NCBI GenBank assembly: GCA_011109175.1
Contig: RDEW01000056.1
Span: 238,224 to 277,400 of the forward strand
Length of the DNA stretch: 39,177 nucleotides
Source: Dicyema japonicum
Taxonomy: Eukaryota; Dicyemida; Rhombozoa; Dicyemidae
Direction: 5' to 3'
A program made the position numbers and the translations under genes. The notes under the pieces were generated by a model, which saw only the letters and a list, made by a program, of their open reading frames with translations, was not told the origin of the DNA and searched no databases. Of the stretch, positions 31,136 to 39,177 are shown piece by piece (position 1 is the first letter of the stretch; each line of letters starts with the position of its first letter).

Positions 31136-31902
31136 ATGATCGTATCCTTATTTGCATATGAATCATTAATTATTTTGATAACTCCAGTAATTCTACGTGG
31201 TGATGGTTAACTTATTATTTGAATTTAGCACATTTATGCATCCATCCATATGCCAGATATAATACATTGTGGTATAGTCAAAGTTCAAATGGTAAAATAA
31301 ATGCAGTTTTAAAAGCGCTAATATTTGTAAAATATAAGAATGAACATAATTTTGTAAATTTTATTCAATATTAGACTATCGAACGCACATTGATTAACAT
31401 AAACGGCAAATTAAAGAGAATTCAGTCAAAAGACGAAATTCGTCTTATCTTAACGTCCAACGATATTCTCTTGTCGTTCACATTCACCTTTTCTGGTCGA
31501 GTATATCTTTAAAAAGATTGAAATAAATCATATTTTCAATGTTTACAATAATTATGAGATTGAACTCAATCAGCAGCCGACTAAAGATCCTGAAATACAT
31601 TTATGCAAAAAAATTGTTAAAAAATTTCCCAATCTTTATTTTAAACTGTCGTGTTTAGTTGCCCGAATACATGGAAGAGGAGATATTGAAGGATCTTTAT
31701 TCTACAGTTTATTTTTTAATATATTTTAGATAAGCAATGCATGAGTAAATCATCGTATAAAATCAGGAAAGTGATTATATCCTTACTTTGTTGTGTCATT
31801 GTAATCTCGGCTTGGATAGCAATATTCGTGGTCAGTGTTGCATGTCAGAATATAGGAAAATACAGGTTGTTTACTAACCAAAATAAATTATCCAGTAACT
31901 AA
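31136..31902 (+). pseudogene. LAMP-like gene, copy 2, frameshifted by a 2-nt deletion
   Basis: The four exons and three tiny introns (23, 21 and 23 nt) of copy 1 are recognisable. In exon 3 copy 1 reads GGTCGAGAGTATATCC but here it is GGTCGAGTATATCT (around 31495-31507). Two bases are lost, shifting the frame so that a TAA follows at once. The transmembrane and tail exon stays nearly identical at the DNA level, so inactivation is recent. The ACOT13 copies have no such lesion, so the two duplicated genes have had different fates. Confidence 0.85.
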
Positions 31903-32648
31903 TCATTAATAAGGGAATTTTGGTTTATTTAATATTATCCGAAATACATTGAAAATCTCCATGAAATAAAGGGATGTGATTGAATTGTTGGGTAGTTCGA
32001 CCGACCTTTCCATAGATCACTCTAGACCTTAGTATTTCCAATTTTTCTAATTCTGTTCTGTGTAAGTTTTCTGGAAATTTTCAATTTAAGTTGGGGATTT
32101 CGTTAAAATAGATATGTAAGCAATATTTTACTTTTTTTGATAATTTTTTTTATTTTAAAGCCTAATCTGGGATTCTAATTTGACATTTCTTTTGTGCTTA
32201 ACTGACATAATTAGTTAACCTCATTTGAAATAAAGTTACTTGTTAGCATGTTATTGTGAGAGACCAAGTTGTTTATTTTAATCAGTCATCTCTTAATTTT
32301 TATTTTCAGTCGATTCAAGGTTTCAACTATTTTCTTATAATAATGTCTCAGCGGTCTCAATGTAAGCTCATTTTTAACCATTTGCTTTGTAAACAACATG
32401 ACTTATGGAAAGAAGACAGGACCTCCGTCACGTTATCGCTACAAGATAACCGCAACGAGTATTTCTACATTATACACAGATGGCTGAAATCAATACTCTC
32501 TGACTGACAGAGACGTACATTGATTTAATCAAAAAAATCTAGTTCCGCTTGAAGGTATAGTTCTCTGTCGTTCACGAAAGCCCCCAGATAACTTTCAATT
32601 GAAAAAATCCTTTGCCCCCGAGAGGAAGGGTCCCGTCGTTGCGTTTCC
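31903..32648. other. Spacer with no confident gene, copy 2
   Basis: Corresponds to 13828-14400 of copy 1 plus extra sequence. An 83-codon open stretch at 32256-32507 has no counterpart in copy 1 and no recognisable domain. Confidence 0.4.
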
Positions 32649-33613
32649 ATCTAAACCAGAGGTTGTCAACGGTGTGCCGCGGCACACTAAGTGTGCCGTA
32701 AGACAATTTCTAGTGTGCCGCCTGCTAAACACAATTTGAATAAATTTATATACATTTTTTGACGTAATTAATTTAAAAAGATAAACGAATTAAAATAATT
32801 ACTAAAATTAAAATAATCATTTTTTATTATATATTAACTGACATTTACATTGGTTAACCATTATTTATTAATTTTTTAATAACGTGCGCATCAACGTGGT
32901 TATGGGTAAATCATTTCGTCGTTCTTATAAAGATTCTTATTTGTCATTTGACTTATATGCAAAGATAAATTAAACTACCTCAATTTCTAATTTGCATGGA
33001 AGTTTTGGCAAATGATGCTATGGTTCCTAGCAAACTAAAGAGACATTTTACTTCCAAGCATCCGACTATTCCGAAAAATCTGTGGATTATTTTATCTATT
33101 TGAAAAAACAGCACAAGTATTATTTAGTTTTTACTATAAATCGTAGATCTAGTCAAATGATGTTCAGTGAAACTTTTGTAAATACAAAGGAATCATTGAA
33201 ATGTTCATGCCTGATCTCAAAATTGATAGCAAAACAACTAAAACTCACATTATTGGCGATAACTTGATAATCCCTGCTTGTCGTATTATTGCTCGGACTA
33301 TGTTTGGTCATAAATATGAACAAAAAATAATAAAGATACCTTTGTCAGATAATAATGTTTCTCGTCGGATTTGTGCTAAAATGCGGTGGCTTTGTCAACC
33401 ATTCGACCTGATGTTGATGATATATGCAAAAACAATAATAATTAAGATTTCATTTTTTTATTAATAAAAATTTGGGCATTAAATTACCAATTTTTGTACT
33501 TAGTTTTACACATCTTAAAAATTTAATTTTTTAATTTTTAATGTGTGCCGTGGATTATTTTTTACGATTAGTGTGCCGCGAGAATTATTTTTTGAAAAAG
33601 CTCTGATCTAAAA
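32649..33613 (+). mobile_element. Non-autonomous hAT element (ZBED5-like), copy 2 only
   Basis: The element 32657-33605 (949 bp) starts CAGAGGTTGTCAACGGTGTG and ends ...TTTTTGAAAAAGCTCTG, giving CAGAG-type hAT termini. Next to each end is a GTGTGCCGCGGCACAC-type palindrome. The flanking 8-mers ATCTAAAC (32649-32656) and ATCTAAAA (33606-33613) fit a hAT 8-bp target duplication with one mismatch. Inside, NDAMVPSKLKRHFTSKHPT (about 33012-33066) is a BED-type finger remnant. THIIGDNLIIPACRIIARTM and then KIPLSDNNVSRRI (33240-33375) match ZBED5-like hAT transposases. The catalytic core is deleted. Confidence 0.88.
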
Positions 33614-34820
33614 CGATCCAGCCCCCTGTTGCAAAGATAACAGGAATCCATCCGCCATAAGAGATTGCTTCATGACCTTGTTTATGAAACGTGCATCGGG
33701 AACCGGCCACTGTGCGTCGACAAGAGAGGGTCCAAAGTCTTTTGCGGTTCATCACATTTCCAAATCGACAAAGTTGAGGCTGACACAAGTCTCATCAGAA
33801 CGGTTTCGAGTAGTTACCTACTCACCGGATAAAAAAAGTCTTTGGAAACATCCAGTTTCCACCTTAAGTCGTGGTCAGTCTTAAAAACCAACGCTTTATT
33901 ACTTAAACCTTAATTCACAAATCCTGTGTGTTATTATTTGTATTTATCTTACCTCTTCAAGGCACGAAGATTTTTGCTTGTTCCGCTTGCGGTTGAAACT
34001 CCGAATCTTGTACACCTCCGACGTTGGAAATTCTGAGTCGTCACGGAAATCAGATTTCTACACGAATAGTAAATCTCTATGAGTGCTGTTTGCTATTTGA
34101 GTGGATCTCGTTCGTCATTCTTAGAGAGGATAGCCAATAAGTCATAGCGGCCACAGTATGACCCTAGGACGACCTATATGATGTCCTTAAATCGTCGCGA
34201 ATATGGCTAAATACAGTTACAACTGTCCCCATTTAAGTAAAGGAGCATGTCGGTTGATCATTTAGATCCATGCTCTGCCAAGACAATATGTGGAGGAATA
34301 ACGAGGTTGTATGTAGTCTTCATCTTCAATAAGTATGGAATTCGCCACACCAGAAAGTAGCGGACTAATAAGGTGCAATCTGTAGTAGAGAACACAAGGT
34401 CCAAGTCAAGATAGACAGTGTAATTCGTCGGGGCTTGTCAAGCCATTTTGGTACTAATAACCGGCCATTTTGGTACACAATTAAGAATGTGACCAAGTCC
34501 TTATCATAGAAGTTGGTATTATGTCTCAAGACCGGTTGCAGACGGTGGTGAGCGACAGCAGTAACTACTACACTGGTGTGCGACAGCAGGTCTAAAGAGT
34601 TACTAAAAACGATTGCAAAATAATAAAATGATTCTAAATTTGAATGCAATTGTAATTGAAAATTGTATGTTTTAATTATTATAGTTTTATATTTTAATTA
34701 ATTTAATATGGTTAACCCCAATAACGTTAAATTTCACCATGTGTTAATAATTGGTTCTTGTGATTACAAGTATTATCCCTGTACGATTCCTGATTAATCG
34801 TTCGTATGAAGAACCTATTA
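33614..34820. other. Spacer with no confident gene, copy 2
   Basis: Counterpart of about 14395-14547 plus 16241-17280 of copy 1, joined here without the MULE-like insertion. The empty-site GAGGCTGAC is at 33776-33784. Confidence 0.4.
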
Positions 34821-34822
34821 TA

Positions 34823-35390
34823 TTTTTTATTATCTTTATTTTTGTCCGATCTCCCCATTCCGGAATCCGAAAACGATGTTCTTCTCTCTTATGCAGATGA
34901 TTGTTTTAGCTTCAAGAGACAGGGATATTCAGAATGCCACAGAGAGGATCCAAAATAACTTGGATAGTCTAAACGTTTGGATGATAGAAAACCCCTTAGG
35001 ATGAGTGCAGAAAAGTTAATCATTTCATTTTTCACCTCAGACAAAAGATTGGAAAGGAGGACAATCACCTTGAAGTTCGACAAGGACGATTTCCCTTTCA
35101 ACAGATGACAGAGGATATTGGGGTGACATTTGATATGCACCTTTGCTCATCATTTCATATTGAAGACATACTACTCAAAATGCGAAAGGAAATTAATATT
35201 CTCAAGACCTTATCTGGAATATGGAAGGTCGGTACCCACCTAGTACTGAAGAACATATACAAGCAGTACATCGATCCATGTATTTCATATGCATGTGCTT
35301 TGTGGGAACCCTCCATCTCATTAAAAATAAAAGAAAAGAAAATGCAGAAGAGGGCGTTCCGAATTACGGAGCGATGGACTCCTGGAAAAC
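34823..35390 (+). mobile_element. APE-type LINE fragment, RT palm to thumb, copy 2
   Basis: Same blocks as copy 1: the YADD block near 34890, GVTFDMHLCSSFHIEDIL from 35121, LVLKNIYKQYIDPCISYAC and KMQKRAFRITERW near 35339-35380. The last block reads in one frame here but is shifted in copy 1. Confidence 0.65.
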
Positions 35391-36650
35391 ATTGATCTGG
35401 ACCGACTCCTCTGGAAGTCCTCATGAGGCTAGATTCCGAGATGACTCAAGGAACCCGATACGTACATGTGCGATATTGAGAGAGTGACATTGGGTAAAGA
35501 TGAGGACTTTATTCGAACTTATTGGGATCACGTGATAGTTAGTTTCGATTTTTGACCGGGTCTTGTGGTGTTTAAATAAATAAAGATGAATTATCCGCCT
35601 CCTGGACTGAATCTTTCTCTTGTTGGTCTTGAGACATGACAACTTCCCGGAAAAGTGGGTGCTTTAGATTCTTATGGTATGAGATATTGTCGCTAGTGAG
35701 TCTAATTCAGTTTATATTTTCCGAGCGTAAGTCATTTCATTTGTTTAAAATTAAAAATGAAGTTTTCGTAGTCAATCTTATATACAGATATGGAGGGAAG
35801 ATATAGAGAATCTTGAGGAGATGACGACCCAGTCTGGACTTGTAAATTTTCTTGAATTACGAAAAATAAGCTAAGTCACACGACTATCGCCTTTTTTAAT
35901 AAGAGTTACCTATTCCTCTACACACCAGAATATTCTCTTCAGCAATGACCACAGGTTGGTTCTAACAAGAGATGAACTCCTTTTCGATACAATTAGGAAT
36001 AATCAGTTTCCATGGTTGCTGGAAGTGGCATGTCCCTCCAGAACACTAAAGTAAAGTAAACATGCATTGTGTGACTATTATGTGATTTCTTCTGTGGCCG
36101 TATAACAACCAAGGCTTTCTTCTTCGCTTTTTCATGTTTTTTTTACAAAATTCGGTAGACTCTAGTAGTTGGCACACTGGAGTGAACTGCATGTCCGTTT
36201 ACCTTACGGAGACAATGAAGGGGGTTGATACTATCCAAACGTCTGCAGATTTTAAATTTGTTACAAAAAGCAATAGACCCAACTGAACTTCAACATTATT
36301 CGATGTTCTTTCCTTGAATGGGCTGAAAGAACATATTATTTTTTTATATCGGTTCCTTTAAGTAAAGAAACTGGTTGTTAAAAAAGCAATAACTCGAAGA
36401 GGGCGTTTCCAGAGATCACTCGATTTGATCTTGTGGGGCAAAGCCAAATGTGATCTTGGACAAAATATAAGATAACTCGTTTTTTAGTCGTTGGTTTTCA
36501 TCGGGTTAACTGCTCGTATTGAAAACTGCCAAAAATGCTGTGGCGAACAGATCAAGCTTCATTGCTTTACCGAGCAAGCTTATTACGGTTGTTAGGTATT
36601 GGTTAAAGGACGAGCGTATGGTTACCGTTCCATGATCAATTTACGTGAAA
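35391..36650. other. Spacer with no recognisable gene, copy 2
   Basis: Counterpart of 17981-19255. It carries one rather than two copies of the 145-bp unit and several small indels. Confidence 0.4.
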
Positions 36651-37690
36651 ACTATTTATTTTAAAACCCCAAGACCGACAAGAACGTATTAAGTCACTAA
36701 CTAAGTGATCCCAGTCTCCAACATCTCTTGAATTCTCTTCGAATGCTCCGCCAGCGATCCAACTGCATTCCTGAAGTGTCTTCTTTTTATGTCTGCAAAG
36801 GAATTCTATTAGAGTGAACTTTGAATTCCTCCTAATGAGCCGCTCTTTCTCCGAATTGGTTTCCATATCTTTGCAGATACGTAGGAAGCCTTGGCTATTC
36901 TTCAACGTCGCCGCTCTGAAAGGAGACTGGGAATGGATAAGGTGTCTGATTGCATATGTTGCATGATCTCTCGCCTAGAGAGTCATACGCTTCATCCTCG
37001 AAAAGGGAAAAATGAATCTCCAAGCAGAATATGCATATACAATCGTCAGCACAATAACTTGGAGATGTATCTTACTGACACAAGAAAGAGCTCTTCGTTG
37101 TGATAGCTTTTAGGAAGTTCCATTTTCGAAGATCCGTGGTTAACACAGACTCCGTGTAACTAGAGAACGTCATAAGATAGTCGAATGTCACACCAAGGAC
37201 CTTCAGGTTTCCCGTGTATTGAATGGGAATGTTTCCTAGGAATATCTCAAATCACCTTTAAAAGTCCTGTCCGTAGTAAATGGATGAACTAAGACTTGGA
37301 TGCAACACAGACAGCAAACACGGAGTGAAAACTATAAACTATTATTATTGACCCCAGGCTTACCAGTAAGCAGAACAAACAGTCATAACAAACTAATCCG
37401 AGGAAAATCAAAGGATAACATCTGCTTGTGCCGACCAAATCCATCTTACAATACTTTATTACAGGCTTCCGCTTCCGAAGAGAGGTGGGGAAATAGGTCC
37501 GCCCTTTTCCATTTTTGTCCCACGTCCTACCGTCGCGGACATCACTTCATTCTTTAGCGAATAGTTTTCATAATGCAATCTTCATCAGAGGATTTGGTCA
37601 GGGAGAAAGGTAGGAAGATCCCTTTTAACAACTGTGTCGTGCAGAAGGACTCGTCGCCTTACGGGTGGGATCTGTTGACAAGAATTGACC
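36651..37690 (-). mobile_element. APE-type LINE 3' fragment, copy 2
   Basis: Same LINE tail as 19256-20230, with about 70 bp (36722-36792) that copy 1 lacks. The minus-strand reading at 36636-36905 ends the C-terminal region and runs into the shared 3' terminus. Confidence 0.5.
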
Positions 37691-37795
37691 TTTGCTAAAA
37701 ACTATAAAATATAAAAATAAATTATTGCTTTATTTAATTAAATATTAATAATTTTAAAAATAAGTTTTAATTATCAATTTGAATTTAATTGCCTA

Positions 37796-38273
37796 ATGAA
37801 TTTACTCAAATTAATTAAAAATTTTCAAAATTATAGACAAAATAGCACAGTAAATTTCAATTCCTTCATCCAATCTGTTCAATGGATAAAATCATCACCA
37901 GATGAGAAAATTTGCAGATTTGTAGTAGAAGATAGCCACGTGGATGAATCCGGAAATTTACATGCTGGTTGTGCCTTGACTTTGATGGATGTGTTGACTT
38001 CGCACTGGCACTTTGATCAGTACAAAATCATGCCAATGAGCATAAACCTTCATTCCATGTAATTTATGACAATAAATCACTAGATTCTATAATCCCGCAC
38101 GTGTCGGAGATTCCCTGGTTATTAGATGCACTAATATGACTGTTCACAGAAAAATAATCACTGCTAACTGCAGCATAAGGAGAGAAGAGGATTGGACTGA
38201 TGTAGCTTTCGGTATTCATACAATTTTTAAAGTCGACCAAACTGACCTTAATACGTCTAATATATTAAAATAA
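37796..38273 (+). CDS. ACOT13-type hotdog thioesterase, intact, one 25-nt intron (copy 2)
   Basis: Exons 37796-38058 and 38084-38273, intron 38059-38083, identical in structure and intron sequence to copy 1; 150 residues. Compared by eye with copy 1, the coding differences are three silent changes (an Ile, a Ser and a Phe codon: ATC/ATT, TCT/TCC, TTT/TTC) and one Ala-to-Thr change (EDWAD to EDWTD). The neighbouring non-coding sequence has more indels. This suggests that both copies are under selection, or that the duplication is young and the gene is converting. The Asp50 and HAG peculiarities are shared. Confidence 0.85.
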
Positions 38274-38289
38274 ACTATTTTATGGTTTT

Positions 38290-38545
38290 CTAATAAATTT
38301 ATTCCTAAAATCAACAAAGTAAAGATAATAACTGATGTTTTCGTCTACATTGGTCAGGTCCTTGTGTAGAACCTCTGGTAAAGTTATGCGAGGTCTTCCA
38401 CAGAACGAGGTATTCACTTCTACTGAGACAAAAGCTGAAAAGACGATTTGGATGCGCTCAGAATAACTGCCAATAACCGTGGAGCATGGAGAAGTTAGTT
38501 AAGAGAATTGTGGAGAAAAAATAACCTGAAGAAAAATACGACACA
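38290..38545 (+). mobile_element. LINE C-terminal scrap, copy 2
   Basis: Counterpart of 20840-21085, further decayed by short deletions in the DDLDALRITANNRGAW block. Confidence 0.4.
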
Positions 38546-38934
38546 AGCGGAACCTTTATTAAATAAATTACTTTTTTGGTTCTTCGAAAGTGCTACTAAT
38601 AATATGATGTTCTCGGAACACTCCTCAATACTCTCAACTTCACACGTCCGTGATAGACTAAGAACCCAATTATCTCCTTAATATCGGGAGATTAAATGAC
38701 ATGGTTGTTCCAATACCATGTCTCTAATGATGCTCCATGAGCTCAATTTCTCCCTTACTTAGTCGAAGGGTTCGTTCATTTTGTTCTTTCTCTTTCTTTC
38801 TCCAATGTTTCCCAGTGCCACAATGGTGCGAAATTAAATTATCTACTCATCTCCCTTAAACGGAGACGTTCCCATAATTTAAAAAAATAGATATTTTCCG
38901 GTGTTTCGCTTCTCTGTGCGACCAACGCTTTATT
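38546..38934. other. Spacer with no recognisable gene, copy 2
   Basis: Counterpart of 21086-21480, with numerous substitutions and small indels. No ORF is kept in common. Confidence 0.4.
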
Positions 38935-39177
38935 TATTTTATTAACCCCGAAATCACGAGAAAAAGGATAAAAGTTATCGTCTAATTAAGTGATTCTGGT
39001 GTCCATAACAGTCCTTTTCCTGCTGTTAGTTTTGGAGTCCTGGATTAATCTCCACAGCGGGGAAGGTTTCTTCTCATATCTCGGTCAGGCGTCCATATGT
39101 GCGGTCCGAGAGGATGTCAGGGTACTTTGCGATCTTGAGGAAGTCCCGGTGACGTTCCGTAAGGTATTCGATGATTG
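38935..39177 (-). mobile_element. 3' end of the 2A-type LINE, copy 2, cut by the window edge
   Basis: Matches 21481-21724 with few differences, including the CACTTAATTAG and GGTTAATAAAATAAATAAA terminus. It shows the duplication extends at least into this LINE. Confidence 0.8.

Larger units (their letters stand above)
25804..39177 (+). repeat. Large direct duplication, copy 2 (runs off the window)
   Basis: Homology to copy 1 starts at 25804 (AGGGGTACATTAGAGATC), 43 nt after the HPRT stop codon, and is still continuing at the last base, which corresponds to 21724. Private changes include loss of about 760 bp equivalent to about 7158-7920, loss of 582 bp equivalent to 12262-12843, absence of the MULE-like element and gain of the hAT element. 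Confidence 0.95.

Overview
This window looks like nuclear DNA of a small AT-rich animal. The recognisable host genes are animal-type housekeeping genes: HPRT, an ACOT13-type thioesterase, a LAMP-like lysosomal membrane protein and a pyruvate-dehydrogenase-phosphatase-like relic. The rest is mostly decayed retrotransposons and DNA transposons. The most informative feature is gene structure. Every host gene whose reading can be restored is interrupted by extremely short GT..TAG introns of 21-25 nt. Removing them gives exact in-frame proteins, including a 218-residue HPRT. Introns this short in an animal point to a dicyemid mesozoan or a similarly reduced parasite; this assignment is inference.

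Layout. Positions 1-6160 hold a nearly complete RTE-type LINE (+), a tRNA-derived SINE, a C-poor tract and a degenerate RTE-type LINE (-). From 6416 to at least 21724 lies copy 1 of a large direct duplication. In order it holds an integrase relic, an R4/Dong-like LINE, a PDP-like phosphatase pseudogene (-), a zinc-finger scrap, LINE fragments, the intact LAMP-like gene, more LINE fragments and the intact ACOT13-like gene. A LINE (-) with a 2A-like motif follows at 21481-24258. An intact HPRT gene sits at 24970-25761. Copy 2 starts 43 nt after the HPRT stop codon, at 25804, and repeats the same order until the window ends at 39177, still inside the duplication.

The two copies have diverged instructively. 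ACOT13 is intact in both, with almost only silent changes. The LAMP-like gene is intact in copy 1 but has a 2-nt deletion in copy 2. The PDP-like relic is broken in both, with shared and private lesions. Copy 1 alone carries a 1.7-kb Mutator-like element with long inverted termini built from a repeated 15-nt motif. Copy 2 alone carries a 0.95-kb non-autonomous hAT element. These private insertions post-date the duplication or mark a polymorphic haplotype.

The genes form no operon or pathway. HPRT acts in purine salvage, ACOT13 in acyl-CoA hydrolysis, the LAMP-like protein probably in the lysosomal membrane, and the PDP-like family in mitochondrial pyruvate dehydrogenase control.
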